64,000 nt of DNA from Paenibacillus fonticola DSM 21315. Its GTDB lineage: Bacteria > Bacillota > Bacilli > Paenibacillales > Paenibacillaceae. The position numbers were made by a program, and so were the translations under genes. Location of the stretch: the NCBI RefSeq assembly GCF_000381905.1, contig NZ_KB907245.1, positions 212,640-276,639 of the forward strand, in the 5' to 3' direction. Shown piece after piece: positions 1-9,189 of this stretch (the stretch's first letter is position 1; every line of letters starts with the position of its first letter). The notes beneath the pieces were generated by a model, which was given only the letters and a program-made list of their open reading frames with translations, made no database searches and was not told the origin of the DNA.

Positions 1-1606
1 GCAGCAGCAGGCGTGTGATGTCTTTGCGGGTCGCGATATCCAGGTTAGCGGTCGGCTCGTCCAGCAAAATCACCGACGGATTCATCGCGACTCCGATTGC
101 CAGCGAAGCGCGTCGCTGCTGACCGCCGCTGAGCAGACGGCCGTCCCGGTGCTGCAGCTCGGTCAGCCCGAAGCTCTCGAGTATGGCGTCTACCTTCTCC
201 TTATATCCCTCCACCCGGCGAGCCTTGAGAAAGAATTCAACATCCTTGCGGATCGAATCCTCAATGAACATCTCCTCCGGATTTTGATAAATGTAGGTCA
301 CTGTATTGGCAAGCTGCTCGGGCGTCGTTGCAGCCGTATCCATTCCTTTGACAACGATCCGGCCGCTTTCAGGCTTCGTTACCCCGGTGATCAGCCGCAT
401 GAAAGAGGATTTCCCTGCCCCATTGTTGCCAACGAGGGCCACCAGATCCCCTGTTCTGAACGTTACACTGACATCCCGAAGCACCATCTTCCGCTCCCGG
501 CTCACCGTCCGGTAGGAGAAGCGGACATGCTTGGCTTCAATGATCGGGTTAGTATCTGTGTTATCGTCAGTGTTAGCTTGAGTAATACCAGCATCAGCAT
601 CAGCATCGAAATCAGCAGTGATTCCGATCCCCCCGCCGCTCTCCTCCTGGGGTTCCAGCTGCTGCAGCCGCTGAAAGTAAGCTGCCCCCTCGTCCAGCGT
701 AATCGGGTACGGTGCATGATGCGGCAAACCAAGGTTGGCCCGACCAAGACTAGGCCAACTAACGTCCATCCCAGCAGAATTCCGTTCCCGGGCTTTAGCG
801 ATCTCGGCGGCGGCCTGGGTGACCTGAGGTGGATAAATGTGGCTGGACCGCAGCTGCTCCAGCTCTAGAAGCGCCTCCTCCACCGGCTTTGACCATACGG
901 CCCGGCCTTGATCCATCAGCACGACCTGCCGGCAATACTCGGCAATAAACTCCGTATGATGCTCAATAACGATGATCGTTTTGCCATGCTGCTCGTTCAG
1001 GCTGCGCAGCAAATCGTAGATCTCCCTTGCATGGCAAGGATCAAGCTGGGCCACGGGCTCATCGATGATCAGGATATCCGGATCCAGCGAGATTGCTCCA
1101 GCAAGTGCCAGCTGATGCTTTTGCCCCCCGCTCAATTGCCAGATGAACTCCTTCGGATCCACTGTCAGATCCACCAAGTGCAATGCCCGCAGCCCGCGAG
1201 CCCGGTAATCCTCGAACCCATAATTCAGCGGAGCAAAGCTCGCGTCGTCCAGCACCGTCGGACGGATAAGCTGATTCTCGAAATCCTGGTAGACGTAACC
1301 TACATAACGCGACAAACGGGCAACATCATGCTCCAATGTCTGCAGCCCGTTCACCCGGACGCTCCCCTCAAAATCCCCGACATAATAGTGGGGAATCAAT
1401 CCGTTCAGCGTCTTGCACAGCGTCGATTTCCCGCTCCCGTTGCCGCCGATGACGGCGACGAAATCACCGCGCTTAATCTGCAAGGACACCCCGTTAAGCA
1501 CCGGAGCCTCCGCGCCCGGGTATGTAAAAGTCACGTTATCGATCGAAACGATCCAATTGGGCTCTGCTGTCTCTGCCTCCTGCAATAGTGTCCTGTCTTG
1601 ATACAT
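1..1606 (-). CDS. ECF-type ABC transporter, duplicated ATP-binding protein (partial)
   Basis: Energizing subunit of an energy-coupling-factor uptake transporter, with both ATPase domains fused in one chain. The start is the ATG at 1606, with GGAGG seven bases upstream; the frame stays open to the left edge, so the C-terminus is missing (about 535 codons visible). Domain 1 has Walker A GGNGSGKST near residue 54, LSGGQ near 159 and IDEP. Domain 2 has GNNGAGKSS near 392, LSGGQ near 493 and LLDEPTANLD. The linker around residues 322-349 is acidic and repetitive (Asp-Ala units from a 6-bp repeat), unlike the conserved domains. It follows the membrane gene by 20 bp, so they are probably one operon; a transmembrane EcfT protein would be expected beyond the left edge. 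Family assignment is secure; the substrate is unknown. Confidence 0.9.
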   Translation of the reverse strand, partial: MYQDRTLLQEAETAEPNWIVSIDNVTFTYPGAEAPVLNGVSLQIKRGDFVAVIGGNGSGKSTLCKTLNGLIPHYYVGDFEGSVRVNGLQTLEHDVARLSRYVGYVYQDFENQLIRPTVLDDASFAPLNYGFEDYRARGLRALHLVDLTVDPKEFIWQLSGGQKHQLALAGAISLDPDILIIDEPVAQLDPCHAREIYDLLRSLNEQHGKTIIVIEHHTEFIAEYCRQVVLMDQGRAVWSKPVEEALLELEQLRSSHIYPPQVTQAAAEIAKARERNSAGMDVSWPSLGRANLGLPHHAPYPITLDEGAAYFQRLQQLEPQEESGGGIGITADFDADADAGITQANTDDNTDTNPIIEAKHVRFSYRTVSRERKMVLRDVSVTFRTGDLVALVGNNGAGKSSFMRLITGVTKPESGRIVVKGMDTAATTPEQLANTVTYIYQNPEEMFIEDSIRKDVEFFLKARRVEGYKEKVDAILESFGLTELQHRDGRLLSGGQQRRASLAIGVAMNPSVILLDEPTANLDIATRKDITRLLL

Positions 1607-1626
1607 GCCCTAACCTCCACTATGTT

Positions 1627-2499
1627 TTAAATCCCGGTGCCTGCCGTACCCGAGCGTTTTCCTCTGCGAACCAGCAGCCAAATCGTAAGGCATGCCACCG
1701 CGGCAGCAGCGCCGATGCTTACCCAGATGAACCAGCTGCCGATACTCTCCAGAAAGTCGGCATCCCATTCAACGAGTGCCATGTCTGATTCAGCCAGGAA
1801 TTCAGCTAAAGCGGCCAGAACGGCCAGTATTACGGAAACGACGATTAATCTGGGTGCCATAATTTCACCGAGTGAATATTTCATCTTATTATTTCTAGGC
1901 TTCATGCCAAGCAGCGGTTCGATTTTTCCATATAAACGAGGCACAAGGTACAACGTCGGCAGCAGCGCGAACAGAATGCCTGAGAACAATACATCGTTCA
2001 GAAAGGCCACTCCTTCAACCACCACAACGCTTTGCGCCAATCCCGGCACCGCCTCGAATTCCTCCACACCGATCCATACCTTGCCAATATCGACCGCGCA
2101 GCTGATAAATTGGTGAATGATGACTCCCATCATCGCCGCGACGCCAACCTGCCTGCGGTTTCGTGGATCGTTCACCAGCGTCCCGGCGATGAACATCGCC
2201 AGCGAGAATCCGATGAACTTCTCCAGCTCGCCAAGTCCGCCGAATTGTCCCAGCATGATCTCTCCGAAGATAACTTCGCCCAACGCTGCCCCGACCGCCG
2301 CGTAGAACGGATGGAACAAAATGCACAGCGTCAGCGGAATGAACGCGAAATATTCGACCGACAGCTCAATCGGACCCAGCCGAATCGACGGAATCAGCTC
2401 GGTGATCATATTCGACAAACCGTACAGCGACATTGATAGAATGAATACCATCATTTTCTGAGACTGGGTTAATACATACCTTTGCTTTAATTGAGCCAC
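1627..2499 (-). CDS. Integral membrane protein, probable ECF transporter substrate-binding (S) component
   Basis: A 290-aa protein that is mostly hydrophobic helices, with about six to seven apparent membrane segments, a short polar N-terminus and a basic C-terminal tail (LLVRRGKRSG). The first about 200 residues resemble the compact helical bundle of ECF S components; the extra C-terminal helices are not typical of the smallest S proteins. Position is the main argument: it lies directly upstream of and co-directional with a duplicated ECF ATPase. I do not recognise a ligand-specific S family. It is divergent from an RpiR/MurR regulator, which in other bacteria often controls sugar-phosphate or amino-sugar use, so a sugar-related ligand is possible but inferred. 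A good ribosome binding site lies just upstream of 2499. Confidence 0.65.
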   Translation of the reverse strand: MAQLKQRYVLTQSQKMMVFILSMSLYGLSNMITELIPSIRLGPIELSVEYFAFIPLTLCILFHPFYAAVGAALGEVIFGEIMLGQFGGLGELEKFIGFSLAMFIAGTLVNDPRNRRQVGVAAMMGVIIHQFISCAVDIGKVWIGVEEFEAVPGLAQSVVVVEGVAFLNDVLFSGILFALLPTLYLVPRLYGKIEPLLGMKPRNNKMKYSLGEIMAPRLIVVSVILAVLAALAEFLAESDMALVEWDADFLESIGSWFIWVSIGAAAAVACLTIWLLVRRGKRSGTAGTGI

Positions 2500-2707
2500 T
2501 AGCTTCCCCTCCTGGTTTCAGATAGCTCCACTATAGGAAGGAAATATTAATGCTGCTGCTATATCTTGTAAATCGTATGTAAAAATTATTTCATAAATTT
2601 GTTTAATGAAAAAAATATATCATTTCGAGCTAAATTCTCATTACCGCCCCCCTGCGGATATGTTAATCTAAAGCTATCAATTCATCCTTAGGAAGCGAGG
2701 TTACCCC

Positions 2708-3538
2708 ATGAACTTGGACTGGAATTTAGAATCCTTATCCCCAGGTCAATATAAAATTGCCGACTATATCCAGAAGAACATGCAAACTGTCCTCTTTCTG
2801 ACCGAACAGGAAATCGCGGACAACTTGGGACTCAGCATCGCCTCCGTATCGAGGTTTTGGCGTTCTGTCGGTTTTAAAAATATCAAAGATTTCAAAAACC
2901 AGCTCCGCGAGCATCTGGAGGTTACCCCTGCCGCCAAGATGAAGAACATCATGGATAGAGCCAACGCGGCATCCTTTCCCGGACAATTTCTTGCCTCCAG
3001 CATCGAACATCTGGAGAGCACGCTGCAGCATTATTCACAGGAAGCATTTGACGCCGCTGTGGATGCGCTTGTCACGGCGCGCAGAGTATATTTGTACGCT
3101 CCGGGTCCCTCGTCCGGCCTCGCCCAGTTGATGCATTACCGCCTCAGCCGCTTCGGCCTGTCCATCCATCGCCTTGATCGGGGGGGCAGCGAGCTGTTCG
3201 AGGATCTGCTCCATATAACAGGCGAAGACGTCGTTGTCCTTTTCGGTTTCGTCCGCTTGCTGCCGGAAGCCAAAGTGATCACAGACCATGCCAAACAATG
3301 CGGTTACCGCACAGTAATCATTACCGATCGCCTTGTCTCCGACTTCTCAGGCCAAAGCGACGTGACCCTGTATGCGAGCCGGGGCGAGATTTGGGAATTT
3401 CATTCGATGGTCGCTCCGACCTTCCTGATAGAGAACCTGATCGTCGCGGCCGGGATGAAAAACCAGGAGCAGCACCTGCGGAAATTAGAGCAGCTGAACC
3501 AGCTGCGTAAAAAATACGACCAGGAGTTGCCGCGATAA
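2708..3538 (+). CDS. MurR/RpiR-family transcriptional regulator
   Basis: A 276-aa DNA-binding regulator. The N-terminal about 75 residues form the HTH_6 (RpiR) domain, with LTEQEIADNLGLSIASVSRF as the recognition helix region. From about residue 115 to 240 there is a SIS (sugar isomerase) fold that in this family binds phosphorylated sugars. The glycine/serine-rich loop APGPSSG and the later VIITDR stretch fit the SIS core. Length matches the family (about 280 aa). The gene is divergent from the ECF cassette across a 208-bp AT-rich gap, so it probably regulates that cassette; this is inference from position. The start ATG follows GGAAGCGAGG. It is read as one complete gene with no frame break. 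Confidence 0.9.
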   Translation: MNLDWNLESLSPGQYKIADYIQKNMQTVLFLTEQEIADNLGLSIASVSRFWRSVGFKNIKDFKNQLREHLEVTPAAKMKNIMDRANAASFPGQFLASSIEHLESTLQHYSQEAFDAAVDALVTARRVYLYAPGPSSGLAQLMHYRLSRFGLSIHRLDRGGSELFEDLLHITGEDVVVLFGFVRLLPEAKVITDHAKQCGYRTVIITDRLVSDFSGQSDVTLYASRGEIWEFHSMVAPTFLIENLIVAAGMKNQEQHLRKLEQLNQLRKKYDQELPR

Positions 3539-3644
3539 ATGTTCACAATTTGTTAATGTATCCATCCATCCCCCACTCGCCGCATCAGGATTGCTTTCAC
3601 CAGTTTTTCATACTTTTTCATCCCTCGGCTGGTGAAGATATCTG

Positions 3645-3699
3645 TTTACAAACACTACATATTGGGGTAATGTTAGTTGCAGACAACCAAATATAGTGG
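3645..3699 (+). promoter_or_regulatory. nrdD promoter with two NrdR-like boxes
   Basis: A -35-like TTTACA (3645-3650) and a -10-like TAATGT (3668-3673) are separated by 17 bp. Two 16-bp sites resemble the NrdR consensus acaCwAtATaTwGtgt: ACACTACATATTGGGG (3652-3667), lying in the spacer, and CAACCAAATATAGTGG (3684-3699). Their starts are 32 bp apart, about three helical turns, the spacing known for NrdR box pairs. NrdR represses ribonucleotide reductase genes when dATP is plentiful. Each box has some mismatches, so the pair and its spacing carry the argument. Confidence 0.7.
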
Positions 3700-3703
3700 A
3701 AAC

Positions 3704-3903
3704 GGGTGATCCAGTCTTATATGCAAGGCTGGGGCTTAAAAGGGAAGTGCGGTGCAAAGCCGCTGCGGTCCCGCCACTGTAATCGGACGCCAGGAGGGGC
3801 AGCAAACTGCACCTTAAACGCTTCGCCGGCAAGAAGCCACTGCAGAGGTTCACTGCTGCGGGAAGGCGCTGACGAAGAGTCCGGAAGCCAGGAGACCTGC
3901 CCG
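3704..3903 (+). ncRNA. Cobalamin (B12) riboswitch
   Basis: This untranslated leader carries the landmarks of the adenosylcobalamin aptamer in order: AAAGGGAA, the GGTG..AA.CC element, GCGGTCCCGCCACTGTAAT, GAAGCCACT, GGGAAGGC, and the B12 box GCCAGGAGACCTGCC (ending near 3902). It is on the same strand as nrdD, about 200 bp upstream of it, and is followed by a long hairpin at 4017-4051 that can serve as the expression platform. Established knowledge: such switches reduce expression when cobalamin is available. Here that would turn down a B12-independent reductase when a B12-dependent one could work. Confidence 0.93.
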
Positions 3904-4016
3904 CTTCTAAGCGACACTAAATGAACCTGCGAGGAACAGGTAGGTGTCCGAATGCAGCTTACATAAACATCCAGCCTTTTTATAGGGATGATGCTGATGA
4001 CTTTCAATATGCATAC

Positions 4017-4051
4017 GGGCATTTCCAACCTTGCGATGGTTGGGAATGCCC
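4017..4051 (+). terminator. Probable riboswitch terminator hairpin
   Basis: A 14-bp stem (GGGCATTTCCAACC paired with GGTTGGGAATGCCC, one mismatch) around a seven-base loop, followed by TTTAAATGTTT. It lies between the cobalamin aptamer and nrdD, where a transcription-control hairpin is expected. The T-run is interrupted, so control of transcript stability is an alternative. Confidence 0.6.
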
Positions 4052-4102
4052 TTTAAATGTTTATGATTATAATGTGTAGTTTTTCGGGAGGGAAACTTTG
4101 TT

Positions 4103-6079
4103 ATGGCGATTATGAATCAGGTTTACACAAGCCGCCAAGATATGCTAGAGGAAGTTATTACATTAGGGGAAGAAATTGTGGAAAGCCGCAATCTCGAAGT
4201 GTTGCGGGAAAACGCCAATTTAAACGGCGAAAGCTTCTCCGGCAAAATGAGCAAGTTCGGCAGCGAGTACGCCAAGTGGTATGCAAACCACTTTGTGATG
4301 CCCAAACAGCTCGTTCAAGCGATTCAAGACAACTACGTATATGTGCACGATTTGGATCAATATGCGATCGGAACGACGAACTGCATTTTTATTCCGTTCG
4401 ACAAGCTGCTGCGTGAAGGCTTCAATACGGGCAACGGCAGCGTCAGACCGCCGAACTCGATTATGACGGCGATGGCGCTTGTGGCGATTATTTTTCAATC
4501 CCAGCAAAATGCGCAATATGGCGGAGTATCCGCCAACAAGCTGGATCACGACCTGGCGCCTTATGTGACCAAATCGTTTATCAAATATTTCCGCAAGGGA
4601 CTGGACTATTTCGATGAAGGCGATCAGGACGGAAATTATGGCGAGATTCATATGGCTCGCGGCGATCTTAGGGAGCAATATCCCCGGGCTTTCAAATACG
4701 CGGTTAAAGAGACCGAGACCGAAACGCTGCAGGCGTCAGAAAGCCTTGTCCACAATTTGAATACGATGTCGAGCCGCGCTGGCGGACAAATTCCTTTTAC
4801 AAGCATTAACTACGGCACCTGCACTTCGCTGGAAGGACAGCTCGTCATCAGCTCCCTGCTTACCGCAACGATGCGCGGGCTGGGCAGCGGCGAAACACCG
4901 ATCTTCCCGATTCAAATTTTCAAATGTAAGCAAGGCGTGAACCAGCAGCCGGGCGAACCTAACTACGAGCTCTTCCTGAAAGCGGCGGAATGCTCGGCCA
5001 AGCGGCTGTATCCGAATTTCGCCAACCTGGACGCCCCGCTCAATCTGATGTATTATGACCCGGCTAATCCGGATACAGAATTTGCTACGATGGGCTGCCG
5101 CACGCGGGTGCTGAGCGACCGGTTTGGCCGCAACCGCCTTTCCGGCAAAGGAAACTTATCCTTTAACACCTTGAACCTGGTCAAGCTGGGCCTCGAGCAT
5201 GGCATTATGTTAGGACAGCGAAAAATCGCAGATGAACAAGGCTTCTACCGCGAGCTGGAGCGTTATATGGATATCGCTTTGGACGGGCTGCTGCACCGCT
5301 TCCAGATTCAATCGTCCCAGAAGGCGAAGGCCTCTGACTTTATGATGCGGGAAGGCGTATGGGAAGGCGGCGAGCAGCTTCATCCCGATGCACCGGTTGG
5401 AGAACTGCTTAAGCATGGCAGTCTGTCCATCGGCTTCATCGGGCTCGCGGAATGCATGAAAGCCATGTATGGCAAACATCATGGCGAAGATGACGACATA
5501 TATAAGAAGGCTTATAACTTGATCGCCTTTATACGCGACTACTGCGACCGCCAGAGCGAGCGTCATAACCTGAACATTACTCTGTTCGCTACGCCAGCCG
5601 AAGGATTATCCGGCAAGTTTACAAAGAACGACCGCAAAACCTATGGGGAAGTTCCAGGTGTCGTTGATCGCGAATACTATACGAACTCTTTTCATGTTCC
5701 GGTATACTATGACATCAGCGCGGCTAAAAAAATCGAGTTGGAAGCATCGTTCCACGGGCTGTGCAATGCGGGGGCTATCTCCTACATTGAGTTGAACGGC
5801 AACGCCCGCAGCAATCCGGCCGCATTCCTGAAAATCATTCAGTTCGCGCTGTCGCAGCAGGTGAGCTATTTCAGCATCAATCATCCGATCGACCGCTGCT
5901 CCGGCTGCGGCTTTGAAGGAATTATTGGCGCTGTATGCCCATCCTGCAATGCCAGTGAGCAGGAAGTCCATATCCGCCGTCTGCGGCGGGTGACCGGTTA
6001 CTTGACCGGAGATTTCCAGACCCGCTTCAATGCGGCTAAACAGGCCGAGGTCCGGGATCGCCTGAAGCATTCGACATGA
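4103..6079 (+). CDS. nrdD: Anaerobic (class III) ribonucleoside-triphosphate reductase
   Basis: Oxygen-sensitive glycyl-radical enzyme that reduces ribonucleoside triphosphates to deoxy forms. 658 aa. Visible hallmarks are active-site cysteines in NCIFIPF (about residue 94) and MGCRTRV (about 333), a four-cysteine zinc site CSGCGF...CPSC (about 597-615), and the C-terminal glycyl-radical motif RRVTGYL (Gly about 632). No N-terminal ATP-cone precedes the catalytic domain: the protein begins about 10 residues before the conserved core, so dATP activity control through a cone appears absent. The start ATG follows GGGAGGG. The stop overlaps the nrdG start (ATGA), implying translational coupling. 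NrdR-like boxes and a B12 riboswitch lie upstream. Confidence 0.96.
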   Translation: MAIMNQVYTSRQDMLEEVITLGEEIVESRNLEVLRENANLNGESFSGKMSKFGSEYAKWYANHFVMPKQLVQAIQDNYVYVHDLDQYAIGTTNCIFIPFDKLLREGFNTGNGSVRPPNSIMTAMALVAIIFQSQQNAQYGGVSANKLDHDLAPYVTKSFIKYFRKGLDYFDEGDQDGNYGEIHMARGDLREQYPRAFKYAVKETETETLQASESLVHNLNTMSSRAGGQIPFTSINYGTCTSLEGQLVISSLLTATMRGLGSGETPIFPIQIFKCKQGVNQQPGEPNYELFLKAAECSAKRLYPNFANLDAPLNLMYYDPANPDTEFATMGCRTRVLSDRFGRNRLSGKGNLSFNTLNLVKLGLEHGIMLGQRKIADEQGFYRELERYMDIALDGLLHRFQIQSSQKAKASDFMMREGVWEGGEQLHPDAPVGELLKHGSLSIGFIGLAECMKAMYGKHHGEDDDIYKKAYNLIAFIRDYCDRQSERHNLNITLFATPAEGLSGKFTKNDRKTYGEVPGVVDREYYTNSFHVPVYYDISAAKKIELEASFHGLCNAGAISYIELNGNARSNPAAFLKIIQFALSQQVSYFSINHPIDRCSGCGFEGIIGAVCPSCNASEQEVHIRRLRRVTGYLTGDFQTRFNAAKQAEVRDRLKHST

Positions 6080-6594
6080 ACATTTGCGGCTACTACCCGG
6101 AATCGATTAATGAGGGCGAAGGACTGCGGGCAGCGCTCTTTATAAGCGGCTGTCGCCATTACTGCAAGGGCTGCTTCAGTCCGGCCACCTGGAATTTCAA
6201 TTACGGCGAGCCGTTTACCCCGGAGCGGGAACGGGAAATCATCCGGGATATCGCCGGCAACCCGCTGCTCAGTGGACTGTCGATTCTTGGCGGAGACCCT
6301 TTTTTCTCGGCAGCAGAGGTCAGTTCTTTCCTTGATCGTTTGCGTGAGGCTACAGGGCCGTTATCCGTTTGGATCTACAGCGGATATACATTTGAGGAAT
6401 TGAATCAAGACGCCGAGTCGCCGGAATACGGACTGTTAAGCCGCTGCCAAGTTTTGGTGGACGGGCGCTATGTCGATGAATTGCGGGACCCTTCCCTGCT
6501 CTACCGCGGCAGCTCGAATCAAAGGCTGATAGATATACCGGCAAGCCTTTCGCATCATAACGTTGTCTTATGGCAACCAACTTTCTCTTTCTAG
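6076..6594 (+). CDS. nrdG: Anaerobic ribonucleotide reductase activating protein
   Basis: A 172-aa radical-SAM activase that generates the glycyl radical on NrdD. The [4Fe-4S] cluster motif CX3CX2C is at C26, C30 and C33 (SGCRHYCKGC), followed by GGDPF, a SAM-binding glycine motif typical of activases. Size is normal for the family (about 155-175 aa). It overlaps nrdD by 4 bp and shares its promoter and riboswitch. Confidence 0.95.
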   Translation: MNICGYYPESINEGEGLRAALFISGCRHYCKGCFSPATWNFNYGEPFTPEREREIIRDIAGNPLLSGLSILGGDPFFSAAEVSSFLDRLREATGPLSVWIYSGYTFEELNQDAESPEYGLLSRCQVLVDGRYVDELRDPSLLYRGSSNQRLIDIPASLSHHNVVLWQPTFSF

Positions 6595-6855
6595 CTGGCT
6601 GCCTTTCTAGTATAATTATGATCTGTATTTTATTTTTGTCGTCACAGGCGTTCTTTCATAAGCGAGTGTTCAAGACATCTTCCTTTTGATCGCAGCATTA
6701 CAATTGTTGATCTTGGAGCTCCTCTATGAAGCGCCTCTTTTTTCGGCGAATATCTTCAATTTAAGCATTAAAAATTTGCAATATCACATTTGAATATCAC
6801 TGCAACAATGATTGAAAAATGCCTATCCCATTTCAGGAAAGCGAGGAATATTAAC

Positions 6856-9189
6856 ATGCCTTCACTCGTAACGAAACCTAACAACCGCCAGCTTGCGTTC
6901 GACAATGACCGTCTCGGCATTTATGCCGACCGTATTCTGGAGGGATTACATACACTCAATAAGGAGCGTCTGCTGCGCGGCGTTACCGCCAAGCTGAGAC
7001 ATGATGCCGTCACTGGCGAGGAAATCAGCAGCGCCTTTACGATGTCCGCCCTGGAGCTCGTCACCAAGGACGAACCGGACTGGAAATTTGCCGCGGCCCG
7101 TGCCCTGCTCACTACTTTATATAAGAAGGCAGCGGTCAACCGCCGTTACAAAGCGTATCCGGAAGAGCCTTACGGATCGTTCTACCATCTCATTACCGAG
7201 CTGTGCAAAGCAGGCATCTACCGCGAGGAGCTGCTTGATTGCTATACGAAGGAGCAAATTGAGGAACTTGGAGAACTAATCGACCCGACCCGCGACCTGC
7301 TGTTCGATTATATCGGCCTGCTGACGCTCGCTGAGCGCTATCTGGCGACCGATTTCGACGGGCGTACGATGGAGCTGCCTCAAGAGCGCTACATGGTTAT
7401 CGCCATGTACCTGATGCATCAGGAGCCTGCAGACAAGCGTCTGGACTATGTAAAAGAAGCCTACTGGGCGATGAGCAACATCTACATGACCGCAGCTACG
7501 CCGACGATGTCCAATGCCGGTAAAAAAGTCGCTGGACAGCTGTCCAGCTGCTTCATCGATACGGTGGACGACTCGCTGGAAGGTATTTTCGATTCGAATA
7601 CAGATGTGGCCCGCCTCAGCAAAATGGGCGGCGGCATCGGCGTCTATCTCGGCAAGGTTCGCGCGCGCGGCTCAGACATCCGTGGACACAAAAATACCAG
7701 CTCCGGCGTTATCCCGTGGATTCGCCAGCTGAACAACACGGCGGTCAGTGTCGACCAGCTCGGCACCCGCAAAGGAGCCATCGCGGTTTATCTGGACGTG
7801 TTCCACAAGGATATCCTTGCTTTTCTTGACCTGAAGCTGAACAACGGCGACGAGCGGATGCGCGCGCATGACGTGTTCCACGGCGTCTGCCTCCCTGACC
7901 TTTTCATGGAAGCCGTCGAAGCTCGCGGCGAGTGGAATCTGTTCTGCCCGCACGAAGTGAAGAAAACGATGGGCTGGAAAGACGAGAACGGGCGCCCGCT
8001 AGGCCTGGAGGATTTCTACGACAAAGAAGCAGGCAGCGGCGAGTTCCGTGAAAAATACGAGGAAGCGGTCAATCATCCGACGCTGTCGCGAATTACAATG
8101 CCGGCGATCGATATTATGAAACGGATCATGAAATCACAGCTGGAGACAGGTACGCCGTACATGTTCTATAGAGACACCGTCAACCGCGCCAACCCGAACC
8201 GGGCGCACGGCATGATCTACTCTTCGAACCTATGCACGGAAATCATGCAGAACCAATCGCCGACCGTAGTAGAGCAAGAAGAGCTGGTGACCAAAGACGG
8301 GCAAACCCGTATTGTCGTTTCCAAAATCCCTGGCGATTTCGTTGTCTGCAACCTGAACTCGATCCACCTTGCCCGTGCCGTACCGGCTGGCGTATTGGAT
8401 CGACTCGTTCCGATTCAGACACGGATGCTGGATAACGTTATCGACATCAACAACATTGAGGTGCTGCAAGCTCAATACACGAACAGCCAATACCGGGCGA
8501 TCGGGCTCGGCACCTTCGGGCTCCATCATTTGCTAGCCCTAGAAGGCATCCGCTGGGAATCCGACGAAGCCGTTAAATACAACGACGATCTCTATGAGAA
8601 AATCAACTACCTGCTGGTCAAATCCAGCATGGAGCTGGCTAAAGAGAAAGGCCGCTATCCGAAGTTCGCCGGCTCGGATTGGGAGAACGGCAACTACTTC
8701 ACGCACCGGAATTACACCGACGGTACCCGCGAGGGCAAGTTCGTAACGACCGAGCAATGGCGCGAGCTGGCGGAGGATGTCAGCAAAAACGGCGTGCGCA
8801 ACGCCTGGATGTTCGCGATTGCGCCGAACGGCTCGACTTCGATCATCGCTGGTTCTACTGCGAGCATCGATCCGCTGTACGAGCTGCTCTCCTACGAGGA
8901 GAAGACGACGTACAAAGTCGCCAACCCGGCGCCGGATCTGTCCGAGAAGACGATCTGGTACTATAAAACGGCTTTCCTGATTGACCAGCACTGGTCGATC
9001 GATATGGCCGGAGCCCGTCAGCGCCACGTCGACCAAGCGCAAAGCTTCAACTTGTACGTGCGCCCGGACATCAAGGCGACGGAATTCCTGGATCTGCATC
9101 TGCATGCCTGGAAGGCCGGCCTGAAGTCGACATACTATGTTCGCAGCCGCGCGCTGACGATTGAAGAGTGTGAGAGCTGCGCCAGTTAA
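6856..9189 (+). CDS. nrdA: Ribonucleoside-diphosphate reductase, alpha (large) subunit
   Basis: Catalytic subunit of the aerobic, B12-independent class I reductase. I chose the ATG at 6856 because AGGAAAGCGAGG lies just upstream; the frame also extends to a TTG at 6790 that lacks a ribosome binding site. The 777-aa product shows the Cys pair for substrate reduction (LSSCFI near 229 and VVCNLN later), the catalytic NLCTEI motif (Asn-x-Cys-x-Glu), PNGSTS near the phosphate site, and a C-terminal shuttle CESCAS. The first about 90 residues align by eye with the ATP-cone region of E. coli NrdA. Length and the absence of nrdI nearby favour class Ia-like NrdA over NrdE. The 261-bp gap from nrdG has no clear terminator or NrdR box, so read-through from the nrdD promoter is possible. 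Confidence 0.93.
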   Translation: MPSLVTKPNNRQLAFDNDRLGIYADRILEGLHTLNKERLLRGVTAKLRHDAVTGEEISSAFTMSALELVTKDEPDWKFAAARALLTTLYKKAAVNRRYKAYPEEPYGSFYHLITELCKAGIYREELLDCYTKEQIEELGELIDPTRDLLFDYIGLLTLAERYLATDFDGRTMELPQERYMVIAMYLMHQEPADKRLDYVKEAYWAMSNIYMTAATPTMSNAGKKVAGQLSSCFIDTVDDSLEGIFDSNTDVARLSKMGGGIGVYLGKVRARGSDIRGHKNTSSGVIPWIRQLNNTAVSVDQLGTRKGAIAVYLDVFHKDILAFLDLKLNNGDERMRAHDVFHGVCLPDLFMEAVEARGEWNLFCPHEVKKTMGWKDENGRPLGLEDFYDKEAGSGEFREKYEEAVNHPTLSRITMPAIDIMKRIMKSQLETGTPYMFYRDTVNRANPNRAHGMIYSSNLCTEIMQNQSPTVVEQEELVTKDGQTRIVVSKIPGDFVVCNLNSIHLARAVPAGVLDRLVPIQTRMLDNVIDINNIEVLQAQYTNSQYRAIGLGTFGLHHLLALEGIRWESDEAVKYNDDLYEKINYLLVKSSMELAKEKGRYPKFAGSDWENGNYFTHRNYTDGTREGKFVTTEQWRELAEDVSKNGVRNAWMFAIAPNGSTSIIAGSTASIDPLYELLSYEEKTTYKVANPAPDLSEKTIWYYKTAFLIDQHWSIDMAGARQRHVDQAQSFNLYVRPDIKATEFLDLHLHAWKAGLKSTYYVRSRALTIEECESCAS

